This document shows, piece after piece, positions 8,038 to 21,021 of a stretch of DNA of 64,000 nucleotides. The notes beneath the pieces are model-generated. The model ran no database searches, was not told the origin of the DNA, and saw only the letters and a program-made list of their open reading frames with translations. This stretch comes from Sipunculus nudus. Lineage: Eukaryota > Annelida > Sipuncula > Golfingiida > Sipunculidae. Numbering within the stretch: the stretch's first letter is position 1; each line of letters opens with the position of its first letter. The stretch is from contig CM049313.1 in NCBI GenBank assembly GCA_026874595.1, positions 80,284,659 to 80,348,658 on the forward strand, given 5' to 3'. Position numbers and translations under genes: made by a program.

Positions 8038-8440
8038 CTCGTTTGACGAGAAACGGTGCGAGATTTTGCAAGATTTTTGATTGGACCACCGAGAACTCAC
8101 CAAGGGCTACAAGATGCAAAAAAAATGACCTCTCCAGCATAAAAACTGACAGAGTTAGAAGCTGAAAACTGCATATTTTCAAAATTCAAAAGTTTTACCC
8201 CAAAAATAGAGAAATCTGGCAATAGCGCACTTTGGCACCTATGCGCAAAAATAAGCCCATGGTACCCAGTTGAAGGTGCTGTGATGGAAATGGCCCAATG
8301 TTTAATAGTTCTGGAGGTATAGCACGAAAACAAATTTTCATGTTTTTTCATCTGCAACGCCCCCCGGCGGCCATTTCCAAAATCTGAAAAAAACAATTTC
8401 GAGATATTCTTGTGTTACATAAAATATCTCAGAATCCGCA
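8038..8440 (+). repeat. Internal module B
   Basis: A second full module. It starts CTCGTTTGACGAGAAACGG and carries TTTTACCCCAAAA (8193-8205), 456 bp after the same motif in A. The tail is AACGCCCCCCGGCGGCC and ATTTCGAGATATT. The X-box position of module A is not conserved here. On the minus strand, A and B share an open frame of about 90 codons in the homologous frame (shared FGN and FGVK motifs). The end of B is approximate. Confidence 0.75.
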
Positions 8441-8609
8441 CGATTGCTGCAAATTTGAAAAATATCACGAAATTCCATGATTTCTCCCCAAAATTGCGTA
8501 ACCATGGTAACAGCAAATTTAAGTTAGCTACATGTCAAAAGAAAGGCCAGGTGATGACGAAAAAAATGAGCTATTGCAGAAGTGGATAAGCCTATTTATG
8601 GCGAAGTTA
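8441..8609 (+). repeat. Internal module C (middle fragment)
   Basis: A partial module. It has TCTCCCCAAAA (8483-8493), the X-box GTAACCATGGTAAC (8498-8511), AGCTACATGT (shared with module A at 7778-7787) and TATTGCAGAA (shared with A). It lacks the head and the CCCCCTGG tail. It joins the TAGTGCAAAAACCG start of the next unit. Confidence 0.65.
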
Positions 8610-10160
8610 TAGTGCAAAAACCGTTAACCATACCTGTCGTGACCTTGACCTTTGACCTTTGACCTATTTTAACCAAAAACAATAGGGCACCTAGAAATTA
8701 TGTTTTTCATCATCCCTGCAAGTTTCAAGGTGATTGTGGCAAAATTGTGGCCAGGAGAGTGCAGACAAACAAACAAACAAACAGACAAACAGACATACGC
8801 AACTGAGCAATATGCTTGCCGAAATCGAAGATTTCCGGCAAGCAATAAAGTTGTGACTGTGCCTCCAACATGTATGATAATAGACAGGGCCTGGAAAGGC
8901 CGTCACGCACCGCTGCACACGCCGGCCGCCCACCGTAGGGACCCTGCCGGCACTTGCGGCGACGGCACGTGACTTCGTGGTTTGGTGAAACACGGCGCGA
9001 GATTTGACGAGACTTACAATGCGACCCCTGAATGTGACTGCGAGTGTCCGACGCTATCCGGCGCTGCAGACCATGTGTCTGTGGCGTAAAAATGACAGAA
9101 TTATAGGCATTTCTTTGAATGGTCACGTGTTCTCGTTTCACGAGAAACGGTGCGAGATATGACGAGACTTGCGATTGAATGACTAAGAACTAGACGGATG
9201 CTGTCTAACGCCGAAAACCAGACCTTTCTATGGCAAATATCAACAGAGATAGAAGCAGGTAAACTTCGTATTTTCAAGTTGTCACGTTTTACCCCAAAAT
9301 TTGGTAACCATGGTAACGGCAGTACAAAGCTACATGTGCGGAGGAATAAGCCAATGTTCCTAGTTTCAGATACCACAAAAAAAATGGTGTCACGTTTAAT
9401 ATTTTTTGAGATATTGCAGAAAAATGATATGTTACAGTGTTTCAGGTACCACGCCCCCTGGTGGCTATTTCCAAAAAAATGAAAAACTGATTTCGAGATA
9501 TTTATAAATAACACAAAATATATCAATTTCAAAGCCATTGTTAAAAAAATGCAACCTGTAGGTCATATTTAATGAAATCTCGAAGACTCTCGTTTGACGA
9601 GAAACGGTGCGAGATTTTGCAAGATTTTTGATTGGACCACCGAGAACTCACCAAGGGCTACAAGATGCAAAAAAAATGACCTCTCCAGCATAAAAACTGA
9701 CAGAGTTAGAAGCTGAAAACTGCATATTTTCAAAATTCAAAAGTTTTACCCCAAAAATAGAGAAATCTGGCAATAGCGCACTTTGGCACCTATGCGCAAA
9801 AATAAGCCCATGGTACCCAGTTGAAGGTGCTGTGATGGAAATGGCCCAATGTTTAATAGTTCTGGAGGTATAGCACGAAAACAAATTTTCATGTTTTTTC
9901 ATCTGCAACGCCCCCCGGCGGCCATTTCCAAAATCTGAAAAAAACAATTTCGAGATATTCTTGTGTTACATAAAATATCTCAGAATCCGCACGATTGCTG
10001 CAAATTTGAAAAATATCACGAAATTCCATGATTTCTCCCCAAAATTGCGTAACCATGGTAACAGCAAATTTAAGTTAGCTACATGTCAAAAGAAAGGCCA
10101 GGTGATGACGAAAAAAATGAGCTATTGCAGAAGTGGATAAGCCTATTTATGGCGAAGTTA
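8610..10160 (+). repeat. Satellite unit 3
   Basis: 1551 bp, A7, CCGCAC marker; no difference from unit 2 seen. Confidence 0.95.
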
Positions 10161-11712
10161 TAGTGCAAAAACCGTTAACCATACCTGTCGTGACCTTGAC
10201 CTTTGACCTTTGACCTATTTTAACCAAAAACAATAGGGCACCTAGAAATTATGTTTTTCATCATCCCTGCAAGTTTCAAGGTGATTGTGGCAAAATTGTG
10301 GCCAGGAGAGTGCAGACAAACAAACAAACAAACAGACAAACAGACATACGCAACTGAGCAATATGCTTGCCGAAATCGAAGATTTCCGGCAAGCAATAAA
10401 GTTGTGACTGTGCCTCCAACATGTATGATAATAGACAGGGCCTGGAAAGGCCGTCACGCACCGCTGCACACGCCGGCCGCCCACCGTAGGGACCCTGCCG
10501 GCACTTGCGGCGACGGCACGTGACTTCGTGGTTTGGTGAAACACGGCGCGAGATTTGACGAGACTTACAATGCGACCCCTGAATGTGACTGCGAGTGTCC
10601 GACGCTATCCGGCGCTGCAGACCATGTGTCTGTGGCGTAAAAATGACAGAATTATAGGCATTTCTTTGAATGGTCACGTGTTCTCGTTTCACGAGAAACG
10701 GTGCGAGATATGACGAGACTTGCGATTGAATGACTAAGAACTAGACGGATGCTGTCTAACGCCGAAAACCAGACCTTTCTATGGCAAATATCAACAGAGA
10801 TAGAAGCAGGTAAACTTCGTATTTTCAAGTTGTCACGTTTTACCCCAAAATTTGGTAACCATGGTAACGGCAGTACAAAGCTACATGTGCGGAGGAATAA
10901 GCCAATGTTCCTAGTTTCAGATACCACAAAAAAAATGGTGTCACGTTTAATATTTTTTGAGATATTGCAGAAAAATGATATGTTACAGTGTTTCAGGTAC
11001 CACGCCCCCTGGTGGCTATTTCCAAAAAAAATGAAAAACTGATTTCGAGATATTTATAAATAACACAAAATATATCAATTTCAAAGCCATTGTTAAAAAA
11101 ATGCAACCTGTAGGTCATATTTAATGAAATCTCGAAGACTCTCGTTTGACGAGAAACGGTGCGAGATTTTGCAAGATTTTTGATTGGACCACCGAGAACT
11201 CACCAAGGGCTACAAGATGCAAAAAAAATGACCTCTCCAGCATAAAAACTGACAGAGTTAGAAGCTGAAAACTGCATATTTTCAAAATTCAAAAGTTTTA
11301 CCCCAAAAATAGAGAAATCTGGCAATAGCGCACTTTGGCACCTATGCGCAAAAATAAGCCCATGGTACCCAGTTGAAGGTGCTGTGATGGAAATGGCCCA
11401 ATGTTTAATAGTTCTGGAGGTATAGCACGAAAACAAATTTTCATGTTTTTTCATCTGCAACGCCCCCCGGCGGCCATTTCCAAAATCTGAAAAAAACAAT
11501 TTCGAGATATTCTTGTGTTACATAAAATATCTCAGAATCCGCACGATTGCTGCAAATTTGAAAAATATCACGAAATTCCATGATTTCTCCCCAAAATTGC
11601 GTAACCATGGTAACAGCAAATTTAAGTTAGCTACATGTCAAAAGAAAGGCCAGGTGATGACGAAAAAAATGAGCTATTGCAGAAGTGGATAAGCCTATTT
11701 ATGGCGAAGTTA
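10161..11712 (+). repeat. Satellite unit 4
   Basis: 1552 bp, A8, CCGCAC marker. Confidence 0.95.
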
Positions 11713-13263
11713 TAGTGCAAAAACCGTTAACCATACCTGTCGTGACCTTGACCTTTGACCTTTGACCTATTTTAACCAAAAACAATAGGGCACCTAGAAA
11801 TTATGTTTTTCATCATCCCTGCAAGTTTCAAGGTGATTGTGGCAAAATTGTGGCCAGGAGAGTGCAGACAAACAAACAAACAAACAGACAAACAGACATA
11901 CGCAACTGAGCAATATGCTTGCCGAAATCGAAGATTTCCGGCAAGCAATAAAGTTGTGACTGTGCCTCCAACATGTATGATAATAGACAGGGCCTGGAAA
12001 GGCCGTCACGCACCGCTGCACACGCCGGCCGCCCACCGTAGGGACCCTGCCGGCACTTGCGGCGACGGCACGTGACTTCGTGGTTTGGTGAAACACGGCG
12101 CGAGATTTGACGAGACTTACAATGCGACCCCTGAATGTGACTGCGAGTGTCCGACGCTATCCGGCGCTGCAGACCATGTGTCTGTGGCGTAAAAATGACA
12201 GAATTATAGGCATTTCTTTGAATGGTCACGTGTTCTCGTTTCACGAGAAACGGTGCGAGATATGACGAGACTTGCGATTGAATGACTAAGAACTAGACGG
12301 ATGCTGTCTAACGCCGAAAACCAGACCTTTCTATGGCAAATATCAACAGAGATAGAAGCAGGTAAACTTCGTATTTTCAAGTTGTCACGTTTTACCCCAA
12401 AATTTGGTAACCATGGTAACGGCAGTACAAAGCTACATGTGCGGAGGAATAAGCCAATGTTCCTAGTTTCAGATACCACAAAAAAAATGGTGTCACGTTT
12501 AATATTTTTTGAGATATTGCAGAAAAATGATATGTTACAGTGTTTCAGGTACCACGCCCCCTGGTGGCTATTTCCAAAAAAATGAAAAACTGATTTCGAG
12601 ATATTTATAAATAACACAAAATATATCAATTTCAAAGCCATTGTTAAAAAAATGCAACCTGTAGGTCATATTTAATGAAATCTCGAAGACTCTCGTTTGA
12701 CGAGAAACGGTGCGAGATTTTGCAAGATTTTTGATTGGACCACCGAGAACTCACCAAGGGCTACAAGATGCAAAAAAAATGACCTCTCCAGCATAAAAAC
12801 TGACAGAGTTAGAAGCTGAAAACTGCATATTTTCAAAATTCAAAAGTTTTACCCCAAAAATAGAGAAATCTGGCAATAGCGCACTTTGGCACCTATGCGC
12901 AAAAATAAGCCCATGGTACCCAGTTGAAGGTGCTGTGATGGAAATGGCCCAATGTTTAATAGTTCTGGAGGTATAGCACGAAAACAAATTTTCATGTTTT
13001 TTCATCTGCAACGCCCCCCGGCGGCCATTTCCAAAATCTGAAAAAAACAATTTCGAGATATTCTTGTGTTACATAAAATATCTCAGAATCCGCACGATTG
13101 CTGCAAATTTGAAAAATATCACGAAATTCCATGATTTCTCCCCAAAATTGCGTAACCATGGTAACAGCAAATTTAAGTTAGCTACATGTCAAAAGAAAGG
13201 CCAGGTGATGACGAAAAAAATGAGCTATTGCAGAAGTGGATAAGCCTATTTATGGCGAAGTTA
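11713..13263 (+). repeat. Satellite unit 5
   Basis: 1551 bp, A7, CCGCAC marker. Confidence 0.95.
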
Positions 13264-14815
13264 TAGTGCAAAAACCGTTAACCATACCTGTCGTGACCTT
13301 GACCTTTGACCTTTGACCTATTTTAACCAAAAACAATAGGGCACCTAGAAATTATGTTTTTCATCATCCCTGCAAGTTTCAAGGTGATTGTGGCAAAATT
13401 GTGGCCAGGAGAGTGCAGACAAACAAACAAACAAACAGACAAACAGACATACGCAACTGAGCAATATGCTTGCCGAAATCGAAGATTTCCGGCAAGCAAT
13501 AAAGTTGTGACTGTGCCTCCAACATGTATGATAATAGACAGGGCCTGGAAAGGCCGTCACGCACCGCTGCACACGCCGGCCGCCCACCGTAGGGACCCTG
13601 CCGGCACTTGCGGCGACGGCACGTGACTTCGTGGTTTGGTGAAACACGGCGCGAGATTTGACGAGACTTACAATGCGACCCCTGAATGTGACTGCGAGTG
13701 TCCGACGCTATCCGGCGCTGCAGACCATGTGTCTGTGGCGTAAAAATGACAGAATTATAGGCATTTCTTTGAATGGTCACGTGTTCTCGTTTCACGAGAA
13801 ACGGTGCGAGATATGACGAGACTTGCGATTGAATGACTAAGAACTAGACGGATGCTGTCTAACGCCGAAAACCAGACCTTTCTATGGCAAATATCAACAG
13901 AGATAGAAGCAGGTAAACTTCGTATTTTCAAGTTGTCACGTTTTACCCCAAAATTTGGTAACCATGGTAACGGCAGTACAAAGCTACATGTGCGGAGGAA
14001 TAAGCCAATGTTCCTAGTTTCAGATACCACAAAAAAAATGGTGTCACGTTTAATATTTTTTGAGATATTGCAGAAAAATGATATGTTACAGTGTTTCAGG
14101 TACCACGCCCCCTGGTGGCTATTTCCAAAAAAAATGAAAAACTGATTTCGAGATATTTATAAATAACACAAAATATATCAATTTCAAAGCCATTGTTAAA
14201 AAAATGCAACCTGTAGGTCATATTTAATGAAATCTCGAAGACTCTCGTTTGACGAGAAACGGTGCGAGATTTTGCAAGATTTTTGATTGGACCACCGAGA
14301 ACTCACCAAGGGCTACAAGATGCAAAAAAAATGACCTCTCCAGCATAAAAACTGACAGAGTTAGAAGCTGAAAACTGCATATTTTCAAAATTCAAAAGTT
14401 TTACCCCAAAAATAGAGAAATCTGGCAATAGCGCACTTTGGCACCTATGCGCAAAAATAAGCCCATGGTACCCAGTTGAAGGTGCTGTGATGGAAATGGC
14501 CCAATGTTTAATAGTTCTGGAGGTATAGCACGAAAACAAATTTTCATGTTTTTTCATCTGCAACGCCCCCCGGCGGCCATTTCCAAAATCTGAAAAAAAC
14601 AATTTCGAGATATTCTTGTGTTACATAAAATATCTCAGAATCCGCACGATTGCTGCAAATTTGAAAAATATCACGAAATTCCATGATTTCTCCCCAAAAT
14701 TGCGTAACCATGGTAACAGCAAATTTAAGTTAGCTACATGTCAAAAGAAAGGCCAGGTGATGACGAAAAAAATGAGCTATTGCAGAAGTGGATAAGCCTA
14801 TTTATGGCGAAGTTA
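13264..14815 (+). repeat. Satellite unit 6
   Basis: 1552 bp, A8, CCGCAC marker. Confidence 0.95.
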
Positions 14816-16366
14816 TAGTGCAAAAACCGTTAACCATACCTGTCGTGACCTTGACCTTTGACCTTTGACCTATTTTAACCAAAAACAATAGGGCACCTAG
14901 AAATTATGTTTTTCATCATCCCTGCAAGTTTCAAGGTGATTGTGGCAAAATTGTGGCCAGGAGAGTGCAGACAAACAAACAAACAAACAGACAAACAGAC
15001 ATACGCAACTGAGCAATATGCTTGCCGAAATCGAAGATTTCCGGCAAGCAATAAAGTTGTGACTGTGCCTCCAACATGTATGATAATAGACAGGGCCTGG
15101 AAAGGCCGTCACGCACCGCTGCACACGCCGGCCGCCCACCGTAGGGACCCTGCCGGCACTTGCGGCGACGGCACGTGACTTCGTGGTTTGGTGAAACACG
15201 GCGCGAGATTTGACGAGACTTACAATGCGACCCCTGAATGTGACTGCGAGTGTCCGACGCTATCCGGCGCTGCAGACCATGTGTCTGTGGCGTAAAAATG
15301 ACAGAATTATAGGCATTTCTTTGAATGGTCACGTGTTCTCGTTTCACGAGAAACGGTGCGAGATATGACGAGACTTGCGATTGAATGACTAAGAACTAGA
15401 CGGATGCTGTCTAACGCCGAAAACCAGACCTTTCTATGGCAAATATCAACAGAGATAGAAGCAGGTAAACTTCGTATTTTCAAGTTGTCACGTTTTACCC
15501 CAAAATTTGGTAACCATGGTAACGGCAGTACAAAGCTACATGTGCGGAGGAATAAGCCAATGTTCCTAGTTTCAGATACCACAAAAAAAATGGTGTCACG
15601 TTTAATATTTTTTGAGATATTGCAGAAAAATGATATGTTACAGTGTTTCAGGTACCACGCCCCCTGGTGGCTATTTCCAAAAAAATGAAAAACTGATTTC
15701 GAGATATTTATAAATAACACAAAATATATCAATTTCAAAGCCATTGTTAAAAAAATGCAACCTGTAGGTCATATTTAATGAAATCTCGAAGACTCTCGTT
15801 TGACGAGAAACGGTGCGAGATTTTGCAAGATTTTTGATTGGACCACCGAGAACTCACCAAGGGCTACAAGATGCAAAAAAAATGACCTCTCCAGCATAAA
15901 AACTGACAGAGTTAGAAGCTGAAAACTGCATATTTTCAAAATTCAAAAGTTTTACCCCAAAAATAGAGAAATCTGGCAATAGCGCACTTTGGCACCTATG
16001 CGCAAAAATAAGCCCATGGTACCCAGTTGAAGGTGCTGTGATGGAAATGGCCCAATGTTTAATAGTTCTGGAGGTATAGCACGAAAACAAATTTTCATGT
16101 TTTTTCATCTGCAACGCCCCCCGGCGGCCATTTCCAAAATCTGAAAAAAACAATTTCGAGATATTCTTGTGTTACATAAAATATCTCAGAATCCGCACGA
16201 TTGCTGCAAATTTGAAAAATATCACGAAATTCCATGATTTCTCCCCAAAATTGCGTAACCATGGTAACAGCAAATTTAAGTTAGCTACATGTCAAAAGAA
16301 AGGCCAGGTGATGACGAAAAAAATGAGCTATTGCAGAAGTGGATAAGCCTATTTATGGCGAAGTTA
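14816..16366 (+). repeat. Satellite unit 7
   Basis: 1551 bp, A7, CCGCAC marker. Confidence 0.95.
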
Positions 16367-17917
16367 TAGTGCAAAAACCGTTAACCATACCTGTCGTGAC
16401 CTTGACCTTTGACCTTTGACCTATTTTAACCAAAAACAATAGGGCACCTAGAAATTATGTTTTTCATCATCCCTGCAAGTTTCAAGGTGATTGTGGCAAA
16501 ATTGTGGCCAGGAGAGTGCAGACAAACAAACAAACAAACAGACAAACAGACATACGCAACTGAGCAATATGCTTGCCGAAATCGAAGATTTCCGGCAAGC
16601 AATAAAGTTGTGACTGTGCCTCCAACATGTATGATAATAGACAGGGCCTGGAAAGGCCGTCACGCACCGCTGCACACGCCGGCCGCCCACCGTAGGGACC
16701 CTGCCGGCACTTGCGGCGACGGCACGTGACTTCGTGGTTTGGTGAAACACGGCGCGAGATTTGACGAGACTTACAATGCGACCCCTGAATGTGACTGCGA
16801 GTGTCCGACGCTATCCGGCGCTGCAGACCATGTGTCTGTGGCGTGAAAATGACAGAATTATAGGCATTTCTTTGAATGGTCACGTGTTCTCGTTTCACGA
16901 GAAACGGTGCGAGATATGACGAGACTTGCGATTGAATGACTAAGAACTAGACGGATGCTGTCTAACGCCGAAAACCAGACCTTTCTATGGCAAATATCAA
17001 CAGAGATAGAAGCAGGTAAACTTCGTATTTTCAAGTTGTCACGTTTTACCCCAAAATTTGGTAACCATGGTAACGGCAGTACAAAGCTACATGTGCGGAG
17101 GAATAAGCCAATGTTCCTAGTTTCAGATACCACAAAAAAAATGGTGTCACGTTTAATATTTTTTGAGATATTGCAGAAAAATGATATGTTACAGTGTTTC
17201 AGGTACCACGCCCCCTGGTGGCTATTTCCAAAAAAATGAAAAACTGATTTCGAGATATTTATAAATAACACAAAATATATCAATTTCAAAGCCATTGTTA
17301 AAAAAATGCAACCTGTAGGTCATATTTAATGAAATCTCGAAGACTCTCGTTTGACGAGAAACGGTGCGAGATTTTGCAAGATTTTTGATTGGACCACCGA
17401 GAACTCACCAAGGGCTACAAGATGCAAAAAAAATGACCTCTCCAGCATAAAAACTGACAGAGTTAGAAGCTGAAAACTGCATATTTTCAAAATTCAAAAG
17501 TTTTACCCCAAAAATAGAGAAATCTGGCAATAGCGCACTTTGGCACCTATGCGCAAAAATAAGCCCATGGTACCCAGTTGAAGGTGCTGTGATGGAAATG
17601 GCCCAATGTTTAATAGTTCTGGAGGTATAGCACGAAAACAAATTTTCATGTTTTTTCATCTGCAACGCCCCCCGGCGGCCATTTCCAAAATCTGAAAAAA
17701 ACAATTTCGAGATATTCTTGTGTTACATAAAATATCTCAGAATCCGCACGATTGCTGCAAATTTGAAAAATATCACGAAATTCCATGATTTCTCCCCAAA
17801 ATTGCGTAACCATGGTAACAGCAAATTTAAGTTAGCTACATGTCAAAAGAAAGGCCAGGTGATGACGAAAAAAATGAGCTATTGCAGAAGTGGATAAGCC
17901 TATTTATGGCGAAGTTA
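16367..17917 (+). repeat. Satellite unit 8 (GCGTGAA marker)
   Basis: 1551 bp, A7. G instead of A at 16845 (GCGTGAAAATG), a change shared only with units 10 and 12. Confidence 0.95.
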
Positions 17918-19469
17918 TAGTGCAAAAACCGTTAACCATACCTGTCGTGACCTTGACCTTTGACCTTTGACCTATTTTAACCAAAAACAATAGGGCACCT
18001 AGAAATTATGTTTTTCATCATCCCTGCAAGTTTCAAGGTGATTGTGGCAAAATTGTGGCCAGGAGAGTGCAGACAAACAAACAAACAAACAGACAAACAG
18101 ACATACGCAACTGAGCAATATGCTTGCCGAAATCGAAGATTTCCGGCAAGCAATAAAGTTGTGACTGTGCCTCCAACATGTATGATAATAGACAGGGCCT
18201 GGAAAGGCCGTCACGCACCGCTGCACACGCCGGCCGCCCACCGTAGGGACCCTGCCGGCACTTGCGGCGACGGCACGTGACTTCGTGGTTTGGTGAAACA
18301 CGGCGCGAGATTTGACGAGACTTACAATGCGACCCCTGAATGTGACTGCGAGTGTCCGACGCTATCCGGCGCTGCAGACCATGTGTCTGTGGCGTAAAAA
18401 TGACAGAATTATAGGCATTTCTTTGAATGGTCACGTGTTCTCGTTTCACGAGAAACGGTGCGAGATATGACGAGACTTGCGATTGAATGACTAAGAACTA
18501 GACGGATGCTGTCTAACGCCGAAAACCAGACCTTTCTATGGCAAATATCAACAGAGATAGAAGCAGGTAAACTTCGTATTTTCAAGTTGTCACGTTTTAC
18601 CCCAAAATTTGGTAACCATGGTAACGGCAGTACAAAGCTACATGTGCGGAGGAATAAGCCAATGTTCCTAGTTTCAGATACCACAAAAAAAATGGTGTCA
18701 CGTTTAATATTTTTTGAGATATTGCAGAAAAATGATATGTTACAGTGTTTCAGGTACCACGCCCCCTGGTGGCTATTTCCAAAAAAAATGAAAAACTGAT
18801 TTCGAGATATTTATAAATAACACAAAATATATCAATTTCAAAGCCATTGTTAAAAAAATGCAACCTGTAGGTCATATTTAATGAAATCTCGAAGACTCTC
18901 GTTTGACGAGAAACGGTGCGAGATTTTGCAAGATTTTTGATTGGACCACCGAGAACTCACCAAGGGCTACAAGATGCAAAAAAAATGACCTCTCCAGCAT
19001 AAAAACTGACAGAGTTAGAAGCTGAAAACTGCATATTTTCAAAATTCAAAAGTTTTACCCCAAAAATAGAGAAATCTGGCAATAGCGCACTTTGGCACCT
19101 ATGCGCAAAAATAAGCCCATGGTACCCAGTTGAAGGTGCTGTGATGGAAATGGCCCAATGTTTAATAGTTCTGGAGGTATAGCACGAAAACAAATTTTCA
19201 TGTTTTTTCATCTGCAACGCCCCCCGGCGGCCATTTCCAAAATCTGAAAAAAACAATTTCGAGATATTCTTGTGTTACATAAAATATCTCAGAATCCGCA
19301 CGATTGCTGCAAATTTGAAAAATATCACGAAATTCCATGATTTCTCCCCAAAATTGCGTAACCATGGTAACAGCAAATTTAAGTTAGCTACATGTCAAAA
19401 GAAAGGCCAGGTGATGACGAAAAAAATGAGCTATTGCAGAAGTGGATAAGCCTATTTATGGCGAAGTTA
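17918..19469 (+). repeat. Satellite unit 9
   Basis: 1552 bp, A8, first of seven successive A8 units (9-15) on the CCGCAC background. Confidence 0.95.
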
Positions 19470-21021
19470 TAGTGCAAAAACCGTTAACCATACCTGTCGT
19501 GACCTTGACCTTTGACCTTTGACCTATTTTAACCAAAAACAATAGGGCACCTAGAAATTATGTTTTTCATCATCCCTGCAAGTTTCAAGGTGATTGTGGC
19601 AAAATTGTGGCCAGGAGAGTGCAGACAAACAAACAAACAAACAGACAAACAGACATACGCAACTGAGCAATATGCTTGCCGAAATCGAAGATTTCCGGCA
19701 AGCAATAAAGTTGTGACTGTGCCTCCAACATGTATGATAATAGACAGGGCCTGGAAAGGCCGTCACGCACCGCTGCACACGCCGGCCGCCCACCGTAGGG
19801 ACCCTGCCGGCACTTGCGGCGACGGCACGTGACTTCGTGGTTTGGTGAAACACGGCGCGAGATTTGACGAGACTTACAATGCGACCCCTGAATGTGACTG
19901 CGAGTGTCCGACGCTATCCGGCGCTGCAGACCATGTGTCTGTGGCGTGAAAATGACAGAATTATAGGCATTTCTTTGAATGGTCACGTGTTCTCGTTTCA
20001 CGAGAAACGGTGCGAGATATGACGAGACTTGCGATTGAATGACTAAGAACTAGACGGATGCTGTCTAACGCCGAAAACCAGACCTTTCTATGGCAAATAT
20101 CAACAGAGATAGAAGCAGGTAAACTTCGTATTTTCAAGTTGTCACGTTTTACCCCAAAATTTGGTAACCATGGTAACGGCAGTACAAAGCTACATGTGCG
20201 GAGGAATAAGCCAATGTTCCTAGTTTCAGATACCACAAAAAAAATGGTGTCACGTTTAATATTTTTTGAGATATTGCAGAAAAATGATATGTTACAGTGT
20301 TTCAGGTACCACGCCCCCTGGTGGCTATTTCCAAAAAAAATGAAAAACTGATTTCGAGATATTTATAAATAACACAAAATATATCAATTTCAAAGCCATT
20401 GTTAAAAAAATGCAACCTGTAGGTCATATTTAATGAAATCTCGAAGACTCTCGTTTGACGAGAAACGGTGCGAGATTTTGCAAGATTTTTGATTGGACCA
20501 CCGAGAACTCACCAAGGGCTACAAGATGCAAAAAAAATGACCTCTCCAGCATAAAAACTGACAGAGTTAGAAGCTGAAAACTGCATATTTTCAAAATTCA
20601 AAAGTTTTACCCCAAAAATAGAGAAATCTGGCAATAGCGCACTTTGGCACCTATGCGCAAAAATAAGCCCATGGTACCCAGTTGAAGGTGCTGTGATGGA
20701 AATGGCCCAATGTTTAATAGTTCTGGAGGTATAGCACGAAAACAAATTTTCATGTTTTTTCATCTGCAACGCCCCCCGGCGGCCATTTCCAAAATCTGAA
20801 AAAAACAATTTCGAGATATTCTTGTGTTACATAAAATATCTCAGAATCCGCACGATTGCTGCAAATTTGAAAAATATCACGAAATTCCATGATTTCTCCC
20901 CAAAATTGCGTAACCATGGTAACAGCAAATTTAAGTTAGCTACATGTCAAAAGAAAGGCCAGGTGATGACGAAAAAAATGAGCTATTGCAGAAGTGGATA
21001 AGCCTATTTATGGCGAAGTTA
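19470..21021 (+). repeat. Satellite unit 10 (GCGTGAA marker)
   Basis: 1552 bp, A8. G at 19948, exactly two units after the same change in unit 8. Confidence 0.95.

Larger units (their letters stand above)
7059..8609 (+). repeat. Satellite unit 2 (reference copy)
   Basis: 1551 bp, A7 tract at 7922-7928, CCGCAC marker. Used here to describe internal landmarks. Confidence 0.97.

Noticed and set aside
7059-8609. CENP-B box in the satellite unit
   Set aside because: I looked for NTTCGNNNNANNCGGGN on both strands of the unit and found no match. This does not exclude a centromeric role, since many centromeres lack the box.
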